Below the pieces are notes generated by a model, which saw only the letters and a program-made list of their open reading frames with translations, was not told the origin of the DNA and did no database searches. This document shows, piece by piece, positions 52,709 through 61,562 of a stretch of DNA of 64,000 nt. The DNA is from Nocardia sp. NBC_00403 (lineage in GTDB: Bacteria > Actinomycetota > Actinomycetes > Mycobacteriales > Mycobacteriaceae). The position numbers and the translations under genes are program-made. Positions within the stretch are counted from its first letter, which is position 1. Each line of letters begins with the position of its first letter. The stretch lies in the NCBI RefSeq assembly GCF_036046055.1, contig NZ_CP107939.1:5208001-5272000 (forward strand), written 5' to 3'.

Positions 52709-53973
52709 TAGTGGTTCTCCCTGAGCTTTGTTGGGGCAGTGGGTGTTTCAATGTGCGCCGCTATCGGCGGCACATGTTCGGATCGCAGACCGAGCCCGAT
52801 GACCCTGGCAACGACGTGTGGTAGACCGGGAACCTGCCGCAGCAGCCGGACCAGCAGTGGCTTGTCCGTGCCGGGCCGCCCGGCGTTCGGGTAGAGATCC
52901 GACAGCAGTCGCAGCTGTGCGAATTGCACCACCCGCATGGGCAATTGACGTCGGTGCTGGATCTCGCGGAGTTCGGCGACGGTGGGGCGTCGGCCCGCGG
53001 CAAGCGGCGGCGCCAGGATGCGGGCGGCGGCGATCGCGTCCTGGACGGCGAGATTGATGCCCACCCCGCCCGCCGGCGACATCGCGTGCGCGGCATCGCC
53101 GATGGCGACCAGCCCCGGCCGATACCAGCGGCGCAGCCTGTCGACCCGGACGTCGAGCGGTTTCACATCGTCCCAACTGCGGATCTCCGCATCGAGATGC
53201 CCGGTGAGACTCGGATAGATCGCGGCGACGTCGGCTCGGAATGCGGTGAGCCCAGCGGCCTTGATCGTGTCGAAGCCGCCTTTCGGAATCATGTACGCGA
53301 CTTGGAGATAGTCGCCGCGATCGATGCAGACGATGAAGAAGCCCTTGCCGCTGCGCACCGTCGGCAGCCGGTCACCATCGGGCTTACGTACCCGGAACCA
53401 CAGCACATCCATCGGGGCCACGCTTGCCGCGACCTCGAGCAGGCCACAGCCGCGCGCGAGTGAGTTGCGTCCGTCGGCGGCGATGACCAGCTTGCTGCTG
53501 ACCTCGAAAGGGCCGTCCGCGGTGCGCGCGCGCACGCCGACGACGGTGCCGTCCTGCTGGACCAGCTCGGTCACCTCGGCCTCTTGCAGCAGCCGGAAGC
53601 CCGGGTATCGGCGACCCGCATCGGCGAGGAAGTTCAACACGTCCCACTGCGGCATGAACGCGACGAACGGGAAACGTCCCGGCAGTTTGCGGAAGTCGGC
53701 GAATATCACCGGCCCCATGGCGGTGGCCATCGGCAGTTGCGGCAGCTCGACGTGCGGCAGCGCGAGGAACTCGTCGGCCAGTCCCAGCGCGTCCATCACC
53801 CGCAGGGTCGAGGGATGCACGGTGTCGCCTCGGAAGTCGCGCAGGAAGTCCGGATGTTTCTCCAGCACGAGCACATCCACACCGGACCTGGCCAGCAGCA
53901 GTCCTGCCATCAGGCCGGCGGGTCCGCCGCCGACGACGCAGACGTCGACCGAATCGCTGGTCACCTCCGGCAT
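52708..53973 (-). CDS. FAD-dependent aromatic monooxygenase (PHBH fold)
   Basis: The 421-residue flavoprotein has DVCVVGGGPAGLMAGLLLAR (Rossmann GxGxxG), LEKHPDFLRDFRGDTVHPST (the RGDT start of group A monooxygenases), the DG motif in LVIAADGRNSLARGCG and the GD motif VAIGDAAHAMSPAGGVGINL. It hydroxylates an aromatic or polyketide-like substrate using NAD(P)H. The coupled hydrolase suggests ring opening after hydroxylation. No dedicated regulator abuts; the SARP gene lies 500 bp upstream on the same strand. Confidence 0.9.
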   Translation of the reverse strand: MPEVTSDSVDVCVVGGGPAGLMAGLLLARSGVDVLVLEKHPDFLRDFRGDTVHPSTLRVMDALGLADEFLALPHVELPQLPMATAMGPVIFADFRKLPGRFPFVAFMPQWDVLNFLADAGRRYPGFRLLQEAEVTELVQQDGTVVGVRARTADGPFEVSSKLVIAADGRNSLARGCGLLEVAASVAPMDVLWFRVRKPDGDRLPTVRSGKGFFIVCIDRGDYLQVAYMIPKGGFDTIKAAGLTAFRADVAAIYPSLTGHLDAEIRSWDDVKPLDVRVDRLRRWYRPGLVAIGDAAHAMSPAGGVGINLAVQDAIAAARILAPPLAAGRRPTVAELREIQHRRQLPMRVVQFAQLRLLSDLYPNAGRPGTDKPLLVRLLRQVPGLPHVVARVIGLGLRSEHVPPIAAHIETPTAPTKLRENH

Positions 53974-54486
53974 ATCGGCGCCCCTCCGTCCCAGCAGGCT
54001 TTGTCACCGGTGAGCACGCGGTGGCGGGTCATCCGATACCGCCGAATGCGCTGGTATCCATAGCTTTTGCTCCCTCCGCAGGAAGATCGTGGTGTTGCGG
54101 CGATGCTGGGAATCAAGCATGGTGAGTGGTGCTCCAGCACTGCTCCAGCCGTCTATTCGAGGTGTTCTCGAGTGGGTGCGCGCAGGCTGTGGGAAACAGA
54201 TTTCACCGCGCCGTGCTCGAACGAATGCCTCGACGCCGAGAGGTGGACGTCGAGGCATTCTTTTTCCGGAGAAGTGCGGGAAATGCGCTCCGGGTATTCG
54301 TGTCGACATGAACGCGCGAAGTGGATATTCGCTTGGAATAAGCGCAAGCCCGGCCGGATTCGGCAACAGTGGGCGAATGATCGGCTACGGGAAAGGCTTT
54401 CCTGATCGAGGTCTTCGACTCGCGCATGTGGGATCTGCACTCTGCACGACTTGGTTCATGGAAGTGCCGTTGCGTGAGGAATATTG
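53974..54486. other. Intergenic region with an orphan terminator
   Basis: No protein-coding gene is supported. The region holds the promoter of the monooxygenase (left) and the 3' end of the SARP transcript (right), plus the hairpin at 54223-54265. Confidence 0.45.
54223..54265 (+). terminator. Strong intrinsic terminator without an upstream gene
   Basis: A perfect 13-bp stem (arms 54223-54235 and 54248-54260, GAATGCCTCGACG) is followed by a T-run (54261-54265). The T-run serves plus-strand transcription, yet no plus gene precedes it; it could end a small RNA, or serve as a bidirectional stop for the SARP gene. Confidence 0.75.
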
Positions 54487-55356
54487 CTAGGCGGGAGTAG
54501 CGGATGCCGCAGGGTCGCCGGGTGGATAGAAGCCGATCAGATAGCCGGCGTGCTTGCGCTCGAGCATCATGCCGACGCGTTCGTCCGAGGCAGCGAGGAT
54601 GTCTTGGTGCAGCTTCTGCAGCTTCATGCACGGGTCGAGCCCGAGCTCATGCTGCATCGCTTTGCAGAACTGCTGGTATGAGCTGAGCGCGAGATGCCGC
54701 TGACCCGAACGGCTCAGCGCGAACATGTAGTACGCCTGCATGCGCTCGTCCAGCGGATGCTGCATGGTCAATCGGGCCAGGTCGGGGCATGCTTCGCGAT
54801 AGCGGCCCAGTCGGAGTTCGGCTTCGATGCGCAGCTCGACGTTGGCCAGCAGCAGATGATCCAGGTGCGAGATCTCTGCGGCAAGCGGCATGCCCGCCTC
54901 CACGTCCACCAACGCGGGGCCGGTCCAGCAGGCCTCTGCCGCATGGAACAGATCGACGGCGCGGTGATCGTCGCCTGCCTTGGCGGCGATCCTGGCGGCA
55001 TCCGACAACGAGCGGTAATTGCGCAGGTCGAATACGCAATCCTGTACCTCGAACGAATAGCCCTTGCTGCGCGTGCGGAGATATCGCTCCGCGACCTCGC
55101 CCTGCCCGATATCGAGTTGCTCCGCCATCTTCTTGCGAATTCCAAGTACGTATGTCTGGATTACGGCGACCGCGCTGCGCGGCGGGTCCTCGCTCCACAG
55201 CTCTTCGATCAGTGTCGAGACCGGAACTACTGTCGAATGCCTGACCAGTAGTAATGCCAAGAGTTGTCGCTGTTTCTGGGCTGTGGGCGTTGCGTTGCGA
55301 TTGTTAAGAGCAAGCGTCAACGGACCTAACACGCGAGCGCACACTGGATACTTCAC
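54487..55356 (-). CDS. SARP/AfsR-type transcriptional regulator
   Basis: The 289-residue regulator has an OmpR-like winged helix at 1-100 (VLGPLTLALNNRNATPTAQK, QRQLLALLLVRHSTVVPVST, AVAVIQTYVLGIRKKMAEQL). A BTAD domain follows at about 105-260 (FDLRNYRSLSDAARIAAKAG, PLDERMQAYYMFALSRSGQR, SSYQQFCKAMQHELGLDP). SARPs activate secondary-metabolite clusters. GTG 55356 has GGGAGAGC upstream. No biosynthetic cluster is in view, apart from the monooxygenase/hydrolase pair downstream on the same strand. Confidence 0.9.
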   Translation of the reverse strand: MKYPVCARVLGPLTLALNNRNATPTAQKQRQLLALLLVRHSTVVPVSTLIEELWSEDPPRSAVAVIQTYVLGIRKKMAEQLDIGQGEVAERYLRTRSKGYSFEVQDCVFDLRNYRSLSDAARIAAKAGDDHRAVDLFHAAEACWTGPALVDVEAGMPLAAEISHLDHLLLANVELRIEAELRLGRYREACPDLARLTMQHPLDERMQAYYMFALSRSGQRHLALSSYQQFCKAMQHELGLDPCMKLQKLHQDILAASDERVGMMLERKHAGYLIGFYPPGDPAASATPA

Positions 55357-55561
55357 GAGCTCTCCCTACGGGCGTATTCCCCCCGACCGATGTGAGGTCT
55401 TCGAAAATCCCACCTCGCTGTAGGTAGGGTCAACACTATCGAGGATGCTGTATCGCGTCGATGAAACCTGAGTAATATCCGAGTAAACTCGACGCACGTC
55501 TGTGCTGAATTTCCCTACGGGACAAGGAGATTGAGTACAGGACGAATGGGTGGGCTCGCGA

Positions 55562-56767
55562 TCATTCGCCATGCGGTTCCGCGGCGGGCTGCGGCGGGGA
55601 CGGGCGGCGCGCAACCATGCCGAGGATGGGCTCGACCACGCGTGCGGCGATCGGACCGATCACCGCCATGATCAGCACGTACGTCGTTGCCATCGCGGCG
55701 AACTCGCTGGGGACCGCGCCAGCGGCGACGGCCAGTCCCGCGATCACGATGGAGAACTCGCCATGCGCCACCAGTGCGGTGCCCGCGCGGGCCCGGCCGA
55801 AACGGGAGGCGCCTGCCTGCTGGGCGGCCCACCAGCCGGTCGCCAGCTTGGTTGCGGTGGTAACCACTGCTAGTAGGCAGGCCCACCCCAATACCGGAGG
55901 GATGCTGGCCGGATCGGTGGTCAGGCCGAAGAGGACGAAGAACATCGCAGCGAACAGGTCGCGCAGCGGCTCGAGGATCTTGGTGGCGTTGTGCGCGGTC
56001 GAATCGGAGATCGCGATACCGAGCAGGAACGCGCCGACAGCCGCGGAAACCTGTACTGCGGAGGCGAACCCGGCAACCAGCAATGCGGCGCCGAGCAGTT
56101 TGAGCAGGAAGATCTCGCGGTCCTCGCTGGCCACGATCGCGGAGACGTACTTGCCGTAGCGCAGCGCGACCACCAGCACCACGGTGACGGCGATCAGCGC
56201 GATGGATAGTGTCTTCAGTCCGGCGAGGAATCCGGCACCGGCGAGCACGGCGGTCAACACCGGCAGATAGCCGGCCATGACGAGATCCTCGAACACCAGG
56301 ATCGACAGGATGACCGGCGTCTCGCGGTTACCGAGTCGACCGAGGTCGTTCAAGACTTTCGCGACGATTCCCGAGGAGGAGATATAGGTGACCCCCGCCA
56401 TCGCGATCGCTCCGGTGAGACCCCACCCCAGGCCGAGAGCGACCACGACGCCGGGCGTCGCGTTGAGCGCGATGTCGAGCAGTCCGGCCTGCCAGGATCT
56501 TCGCATTCCGGTAACCAGTTCCGGCGCACTGTATTCCAGGCCGAGCAACAGCAACAGCAGCACCACGCCGATCTCGCTGGCGAGGTGAATGAACTCGTCG
56601 ACATTGCTCAGCGCGATGAACCCGCCGTTGCCGAAGACCAGTCCGCCGATGAGATACAGGGGGATCGGCGACATTCCGATGCGTGCGGCGAGGCGGCCGA
56701 GCAGACCGAGGCCAAAAAATACCGCGCCCAGCTGGATCAGCGAGAGCGCGGTTCCTTCGAACACCAT
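55562..56767 (-). CDS. khtU: CPA2 K+/H+ antiporter (KhtU/KefB-like)
   Basis: The 401-residue polytopic CPA2 exchanger has PLYLIGGLVFGNGGFIAL, GVVLLLLLLGLEYSAPELVT, TYISSSGIVAKVLNDLGRLG (the fold's ion site region) and VGAFLLGIAISDSTAHNATK. It lacks the C-terminal RCK domain of KefB; that job belongs to the TrkA-C protein encoded just upstream (3-bp gap). B. subtilis KhtTU has this same split. Function: K+ (or Na+) efflux in exchange for protons. Confidence 0.88.
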   Translation of the reverse strand: MVFEGTALSLIQLGAVFFGLGLLGRLAARIGMSPIPLYLIGGLVFGNGGFIALSNVDEFIHLASEIGVVLLLLLLGLEYSAPELVTGMRRSWQAGLLDIALNATPGVVVALGLGWGLTGAIAMAGVTYISSSGIVAKVLNDLGRLGNRETPVILSILVFEDLVMAGYLPVLTAVLAGAGFLAGLKTLSIALIAVTVVLVVALRYGKYVSAIVASEDREIFLLKLLGAALLVAGFASAVQVSAAVGAFLLGIAISDSTAHNATKILEPLRDLFAAMFFVLFGLTTDPASIPPVLGWACLLAVVTTATKLATGWWAAQQAGASRFGRARAGTALVAHGEFSIVIAGLAVAAGAVPSEFAAMATTYVLIMAVIGPIAARVVEPILGMVARRPSPPQPAAEPHGE

Positions 56768-56770
56768 GGG

Positions 56771-57253
56771 TCAGCCGTGGCTTAGGATCTCGGCGGCGGC
56801 CTCGAGGCCCTCCGCGGTACCGACAATGACGAGTTGATCGCCCGAGGCGAACGTGAAATCGGGGCCGGGTGAGGCGATGACCTGGCCTGCCCGCATTACC
56901 GCAACGATGGAAGCTTTTGTCCGCGTGCGCATCTCGGTTTCACCGAGCATTCGCGCGTCATAGGGTGAGCCGCGCAGGATCGGGAACTGCCGCGTGTTGA
57001 CACCGTCCAACTCCCGATGCTCGGCACGCAGCCGCGCCACCAATTGCGGTGCGCCCAACAGGTTCGCCAATGCCGCTGCTTCGTTCGCCGACAAATGGAG
57101 CTGGTCGGTGACATCCGGGTTGTCTGCTCGGCTCAGAATCAGGTCGATCGTGCCGTCCTTGCGGTCGATGACGCCGATCCTGCGGTGCCCACTCTTGATC
57201 GGAAAGTCCTTGCGTACACCGATTCCCGGCAATGGCGTCACCTCTACGTTCAC
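56771..57253 (-). CDS. khtT: KhtT-like TrkA-C regulatory subunit
   Basis: The 160-residue cytosolic protein has an N-terminal domain (VEVTPLPGIGVRKDFPIKSG, RRIGVIDRKDGTIDLILSRA). A C-terminal RCK_C/TrkA-C domain (about 80-160) has ASIVAVMRAGQVIASPGPDF and FASGDQLVIVGTAEGLEAAA. In KhtTU it binds c-di-AMP or other nucleotides and gates the antiporter. GTG 57253 start; it precedes khtU, as in the classical operon. Confidence 0.88.
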   Translation of the reverse strand: MNVEVTPLPGIGVRKDFPIKSGHRRIGVIDRKDGTIDLILSRADNPDVTDQLHLSANEAAALANLLGAPQLVARLRAEHRELDGVNTRQFPILRGSPYDARMLGETEMRTRTKASIVAVMRAGQVIASPGPDFTFASGDQLVIVGTAEGLEAAAEILSHG

Positions 57254-57605
57254 CCTTCGAGCCTAGCTTCGCCCCCATCGACCACGCGCACCGGATGGGC
57301 GATTTGTCCGTTTAGCCTACCTGGGTCGGTCTCGTAGCAGGCGAAACGCTGTGTGGAATTGCCACTCGGGCACACGCCTGTCCCACCGCCGGATCTGGGC
57401 AGGTGTGAACGGCGGCGGCATCACCATGGATGCGGACAGCGCGATCTGGACCTCCGACATCGCCGAGGATCAACCCATCGTCCAGTGTGTCCGCGAAGGC
57501 GGCGAGGTGCTCGACCATTCTGCCGGCGGCTCTTCATCTGCCATGCCTGTCGCCGGGGACCTCGGTGTCGGCGGGGTCGAAGGCGTGGGGTGCCGGCGTC
57601 GAGGA
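57254..57605. other. Promoter region of khtTU and non-coding DNA
   Basis: No supported gene. The 19-nt leader motif found before the other two ion-transport units is absent here. Confidence 0.4.
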
Positions 57606-57800
57606 TCAGGCTTCGGGCAGTGGAATCAGTTCGAAATGTTCGGAGGCCACCGATTTCTTGCCGGTACCGGCAACCAGATGCACGCCACCGCGGTGTGCGA
57701 CCAGCCACTTGCCGCACACGCAGCGTAGATAGCGAACCGAGCGGTGCGACGACACATGCATTGGCGCGGACCAGGAGCAGGACGGGCAGGTGGCGGACAT
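57606..57800 (-). CDS. Small zinc-ribbon-like protein
   Basis: The 64-residue protein starts MSATCPSCSWSAPMHVSSHR and has a second Cys pair in YLRCVCGKWLVAHRGG: two CxxC/CxC knuckles about 23 residues apart, a compact treble-clef or ribbon. The C-terminal part ends HFELIPLPEA. ATG 57800 has only a weak ribosome site. Role unknown; similar orphan ribbons are common in actinobacteria. Confidence 0.5.
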   Translation of the reverse strand: MSATCPSCSWSAPMHVSSHRSVRYLRCVCGKWLVAHRGGVHLVAGTGKKSVASEHFELIPLPEA

Positions 57801-57956
57801 AGGCGGTAAGCCTGGATAGCGACCGGGGGGATGGCAACGACCACGGCGGCGTGGCGGCCGATCTTTTTCGAATGGCCGCCTACCGCGCATGGCTACGGGA
57901 GTCGTTGGTAGCGGATCGCGTGCGCCAACAGGTTCGCAGCCGTGGTCGCCTGCTAT

Positions 57957-57973
57957 CTTGAACGTCGTTCAAG
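57957..57973. promoter_or_regulatory. Candidate biotin-repressor (BioQ-like) operator
   Basis: CTTGAAC-GTC-GTTCAAG is a perfect 7-bp inverted repeat, 22-38 nt before the bioY GTG. GAAC...GTTC palindromes of this type are operators of the TetR-family regulator BioQ in actinobacteria. Nothing else in the gap resembles a control site. Confidence 0.65.
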
Positions 57974-57994
57974 TTGATAGCGAAGGATGTCGTC

Positions 57995-58579
57995 GTGGCA
58001 GGTGTCGAGAGCCCTCGGAAGTCGAGGGTCGGTATGTCCGCGCGGGACATGGCGCAGATCGCCGTGTTCGCGGCGTTGATCGCAGCGTTGGGCCTGCCGG
58101 GCGCCATCACGGTCGGATTCAGCGGTGTGCCGATCACGGTGCAGACCCTCGGTGTCATTCTGGCCGGTGCGGTGCTCGGGGCGCGCAAGGGCACGGCCGC
58201 GGTCGTGGTCTTCCTCGCGCTGACGATGATCGGGTTGCCGCTGCTGTCCGGCGGCCGTACCGGATTGACGGCGCTGGCTGGTCCGAGTGTCGGTTACCTC
58301 ATCGGCTGGATTCCAGCGGCGCTGTTCATCGGCTTGTGCACCGCCCGGATCCTGCCGAAGTACCCGATCGTGCTCGGTCTGGTCGTCAACGCGGTCGGCG
58401 GGATTCTGATCCTCTATGTCCTCGGCACAGTTGGTCTGCTGCTGCGCACCGATCTGGATTTCCGGCACGCCATCACCACCAACTTCGCGTTCATTCCGGG
58501 TGACCTGCTCAAGGTTGTCGTGGCGACGGTCGTCGCCAAGGGGGTGCACCGCGCATACCCCGGTCTGATCCGTGCGTAG
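57995..58579 (+). CDS. bioY: BioY, biotin-binding S component of ECF transporter
   Basis: The 194-residue membrane protein has six TMs and BioY hallmarks: MAQIAVFAALIAALGLPGAI, GVPITVQTLGVILAGAVLGA (ITxQT(L/F)GV), RKGTAAVVVFLALTMIGLPL, GPSVGYLIGWIPAALFIG and NFAFIPGDLLKVVVATVVAK (GDxxK). It captures biotin and docks on BioM/BioN. GTG 57995 has GAAGG upstream; TTG 57974 is a less likely start inside the operator. First gene of a six-gene operon. Confidence 0.92.
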   Translation: MAGVESPRKSRVGMSARDMAQIAVFAALIAALGLPGAITVGFSGVPITVQTLGVILAGAVLGARKGTAAVVVFLALTMIGLPLLSGGRTGLTALAGPSVGYLIGWIPAALFIGLCTARILPKYPIVLGLVVNAVGGILILYVLGTVGLLLRTDLDFRHAITTNFAFIPGDLLKVVVATVVAKGVHRAYPGLIRA

Positions 58580-58604
58580 TCCCGAACTCGGGGGCGCGGG
58601 TGAC

Positions 58605-59693
58605 ATGCCCGCTCTCGACATCGACGGCCGCACCTACACCTATGCGCAGCTCGACGCCGCGATCGAGCGGTGGATCGATCGGCACGGGCCGCGGGAGCCG
58701 GTCTACGACGCGTCGATGCTCACGATTGCGGACGCGTTGATCTGTATCTGTGCCGCAGCACGCCGAGGCATCCCGGTGATCGTCGAGAACCCCGACGCCC
58801 GCCCGCACCGCCCGAGTATTCCGCCGTCGGCATTTCTGCTGGTGACCACTTCGGGCTCCACCGGAAGGCCACGGGCACTGGCGCGGACCGCCGCATCCTG
58901 GTTCGACACTTTCCCCGCGTTCACCACGATCACCGGCATCCTGGCCACCGATCGCGTATTGATCACCGGCCCGCTGCACGCGACGATGCACCTGTTCGGC
59001 GCGCTGCATGCATTGTGGCGAGGCGGGTGCGTCACCGACGATCCGTCGCAGGCCACGGTCGTGCACGCGGTCCCTGCCGTGCTGCGGGAGGTGGTGCGCA
59101 CCGCTGCGCGGTTGCGCACGGCAATCGTCGCGGGCATCGCCCTGGACGACGGCGCCGCGGCAGCGGCCGAGGGTATTGCGCTCATCGAGTACTACGGGTC
59201 CGCAGAAGTTTCCCTCGTCGCGGCGCGCCGGGTCCCCGAGCCGCTTCGACTGATCGACGGCGTCGACGCCGAGGTGCGCGGGGGACTGCTCTACATCCGT
59301 TCTCCCTATAGCGTGCTCGGCGCCCCCGAATGGTTCGGTGTCGGCGACCTCGCCGAGCTGGGTGATAACCGCGAGCTCACGGTTCGTGGCCGTGGCGAGT
59401 TCGCGATCAACGTCGGTGGCACCACCGTGGTCGCCGAAGATGTCGAGCGCATCCTCGAAACGATCGATGGTGTCACCGCCGCGGCCGTCATCGGATCGCC
59501 GCACGCTGTATTCGGTGAAACCGTCACCGCTGCAGTGCAACTCGACGGCGCGAGCATCGAGGAGATCCGCTCGCGCGCCCGCGGAGTGCTGACGAAGGAG
59601 GCCATGCCGCGTCGCTGGGTGGCACTGCAGGCGCTGCCGCGGACCGGCGGCGGCAAGGTCGCTCGTGGTCGGCTGAAAGAGTTGCTGACATGA
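58605..59693 (+). CDS. AMP-forming acyl-CoA ligase-like enzyme 1 of the biotin operon
   Basis: The ANL-superfamily enzyme is short (362 residues; typical 500+). Motifs: A3 loop FLLVTTSGSTGRPRALART, A5 YYGSAEVSLVAAR, A7 GVGDLAELGDNRELTVRGRG, A8 INVGGTTVVAEDVERILETI and the A10 catalytic Lys in RTGGGKVARGRLKELL. It probably activates a carboxylate as acyl-AMP then acyl-CoA. ATG 58605 (GGGGGCGCGGG upstream) is preferred; GTG 58572 overlaps bioY by 8 bp. A ligase-thiolase-bioY grouping also occurs in Bacillus (yhfU-yhfT-yhfS). Confidence 0.82.
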   Translation: MPALDIDGRTYTYAQLDAAIERWIDRHGPREPVYDASMLTIADALICICAAARRGIPVIVENPDARPHRPSIPPSAFLLVTTSGSTGRPRALARTAASWFDTFPAFTTITGILATDRVLITGPLHATMHLFGALHALWRGGCVTDDPSQATVVHAVPAVLREVVRTAARLRTAIVAGIALDDGAAAAAEGIALIEYYGSAEVSLVAARRVPEPLRLIDGVDAEVRGGLLYIRSPYSVLGAPEWFGVGDLAELGDNRELTVRGRGEFAINVGGTTVVAEDVERILETIDGVTAAAVIGSPHAVFGETVTAAVQLDGASIEEIRSRARGVLTKEAMPRRWVALQALPRTGGGKVARGRLKELLT

Positions 59694-60817
59694 ATCACAT
59701 CCCCGTTCTGGTGGCGCCGCGTCGAACGCCGATCGGCAACGCCGGGCACGGGTTCGCCGATCTGACCGTTACCGATCTGGCCACCCCGGTGCTGCGCGAA
59801 GTGCTGACCACGGTGCGTGGCGCGGGCATCGACGCCGAGGTGGACGATGTCATCCTGGGCAACTGCCTCGGGCCGGGTGGCGACCCCGCGCGGATCGTGG
59901 CACTGCACGCCGGTGCGGGCGTACACGTTCCCGGCGTCACGGTCGATCGCCAGTGCGGCTCCGGCCTGGATGCTGTCATGCAGGCGGCGTTGCGGGTGCG
60001 CAGCGGCGCGGACGAACTCATTCTGGCCGGCGGCGTCGAGTCCGCGAGCACAGCGCCGTGGCGCTTCTGGCCGCCGATCGCGGACGCTGATCCCGTGCGC
60101 TACACCCGCGCCCCCTTTGCGCCACCAGGCTTTCCCGATCCCGACATGGGTGCGGCCGCCGACGACCTCGCGCGCGTGCGCGGCATCAGCAGACAACGGC
60201 AGGATGCCTATGCCGCGCGTTCGCACGCCCTCGCTGCCGCAGCCGACTTCTCCGCGGAGATCGTGCCCATCGGTGACGTGCACCGCGACGAACGCATCCG
60301 CGCAGGGATGACCGAAGCCAGGCTGGCGCGACTGCGCCCCAGTTTCGGCGTCGAGGGCACGGCGACCGCGGGTAACTCGTGCGGTATCTCCGACGGCGCC
60401 GCAATGTTGGCGGTCACCAGTGAGTCGCTGGCCGCTGGACAGCCAGCGTTGCGGATACTCGGGTCGGCGGTGGCCGGCTCCGATCCGGCGTTTCCCGGTC
60501 TCGGACCGGTGACCGCCATTCGGAAACTGCTGCGGCGCACCGGTGTCGATACCAAGGATCTCGGTGTCATCGAGATCACCGAAGCCTTCGCCTCGGTGGT
60601 GCTTGCGGTGTCCGATGAACTGGGTTTGGACGAATCCACGATCTGTCCGCAGGGCGGCGCCATCGCGATGGGTCATCCGTGGGGTGCGTCCGGAGCTATC
60701 TTGCTGGTGCGGTTGGCAAGTCAGATGCTGCGCGAGGGTGGCCCCACGCTCGGGCTCGCGGCGTGTGCCATCGGCGGCGGGCAAGGCATCGCGATGCTCG
60801 TGGAGCGAGTGTCGTGA
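59690..60817 (+). CDS. Thiolase of the biotin operon (YhfS-like)
   Basis: The 375-residue thiolase has acyl-binding Cys in VTVDRQCGSGLDAVMQAALR, NEAF-type motif as ITEAFASVVLAV, His in GGAIAMGHPWGASGAILLVR and the second Cys in AACAIGGGQGIAML. It either cleaves 3-oxoacyl-CoA or condenses acyl-CoAs. The family (acetyl-CoA acetyltransferase) often carries NEAFA; here the first residue is Thr. It overlaps the ligase by 4 bp. With the ligase it could shorten side chains of biotin-like acids or of their precursors. Confidence 0.88.
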   Translation: MNHIPVLVAPRRTPIGNAGHGFADLTVTDLATPVLREVLTTVRGAGIDAEVDDVILGNCLGPGGDPARIVALHAGAGVHVPGVTVDRQCGSGLDAVMQAALRVRSGADELILAGGVESASTAPWRFWPPIADADPVRYTRAPFAPPGFPDPDMGAAADDLARVRGISRQRQDAYAARSHALAAAADFSAEIVPIGDVHRDERIRAGMTEARLARLRPSFGVEGTATAGNSCGISDGAAMLAVTSESLAAGQPALRILGSAVAGSDPAFPGLGPVTAIRKLLRRTGVDTKDLGVIEITEAFASVVLAVSDELGLDESTICPQGGAIAMGHPWGASGAILLVRLASQMLREGGPTLGLAACAIGGGQGIAMLVERVS

Positions 60818-60889
60818 GTGAGTACAGCGAACGAGCCGGGTTGCTGTGCATCCGGCGCACGAGCGGTAGTGAGGCGCAGTCGTGAGTGA
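60812..60889 (+). repeat. MIRU-like 68-bp insert at the thiolase/bioM junction
   Basis: TCGTGAGTGA occurs at 60812-60821 and again at 60880-60889, as direct repeats. The first carries the thiolase TGA plus an overlapping GTG; the second carries the bioM GTG. The 68 bp between keep a 23-codon frame (VSEYSERAGLLCIRRTSGSE to TGA) that overlaps both neighbours. The insert thus preserves stop/start overlap, as mycobacterial MIRU elements do. Confidence 0.65.
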
Positions 60890-61562
60890 CATTGTTTTCG
60901 ACTCGGTCGGCCACCACTTCGGTGATCGAAAAGTGTTGCGCAACATCGATTTGCGCATCTGCGAGCGTCGCGTCGGCATTATCGGATCCAACGGCTCCGG
61001 CAAGTCGACCTTGGCGCGCATGATCAACGGGTTGTTGCGACCGACCTCCGGCACTGTCACCGTCGATGGGGTCGACGCGGCAAGGCAGGGCGCACAGGTG
61101 CGCCGCAAGGTCGGGTTCGTATTCACCGACCCCGACACCCAGATCGTGATGCCCACCGTCTCGGAGGATCTCGCATTCTCGCTGCGACGGACGGGGCTGA
61201 GCAAGCAGGAGGTCGCGGCGCGCGTCGAGGAGTTGCTGGTCCGGTTCGGGCTGGCGGAGCACGCCGAGCATCCCTCGCACCTGTTGTCCGGCGGTCAGAA
61301 GCAGTTGCTGGCCATCGGCGCGGTTCTCATCCGCCGACCGGAGGTGATCATCGCCGATGAGCCGACCACCCTGCTGGATCTGCGCAACGCCCGTGTGGTC
61401 GCCGCCGCGCTCGACTCCGTGGACCAGCAGGTGATCGTGGTGACCCACCAGCTGTCGCTGCTGGAGAGCTTCGAACGCGTCATCGTCATCGATGACGGTG
61501 CTGTGGCGTTCGACGGAATCCCCAGTGAAGCTGTCCCCGCATATCGGGCATCGGTCGGATGA
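60882..61562 (+). CDS. bioM: BioM, ECF transporter ATPase for biotin
   Basis: The 226-residue CbiO/EcfA-type ATPase has Walker A GSNGSGKST, Q loop VGFVFTDPDTQIVMPTVSED (the DPDxQ of ECF ATPases), signature LLSGGQKQLLAIGAVL, Walker B VIIADEPTTLLDLRNA and H-loop VIVVTHQLSLLE. It powers the BioMNY complex. GTG 60882 is at the right edge of the MIRU-like insert. It overlaps bioN by 4 bp (ATGA). Confidence 0.93.
   Translation: MSDIVFDSVGHHFGDRKVLRNIDLRICERRVGIIGSNGSGKSTLARMINGLLRPTSGTVTVDGVDAARQGAQVRRKVGFVFTDPDTQIVMPTVSEDLAFSLRRTGLSKQEVAARVEELLVRFGLAEHAEHPSHLLSGGQKQLLAIGAVLIRRPEVIIADEPTTLLDLRNARVVAAALDSVDQQVIVVTHQLSLLESFERVIVIDDGAVAFDGIPSEAVPAYRASVG

Noticed and set aside
59306..61204. 632-codon minus-strand frame across the biotin operon
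   Set aside because: Antisense of three genes with intact catalytic motifs; product Arg/Ser/Pro-rich and featureless.
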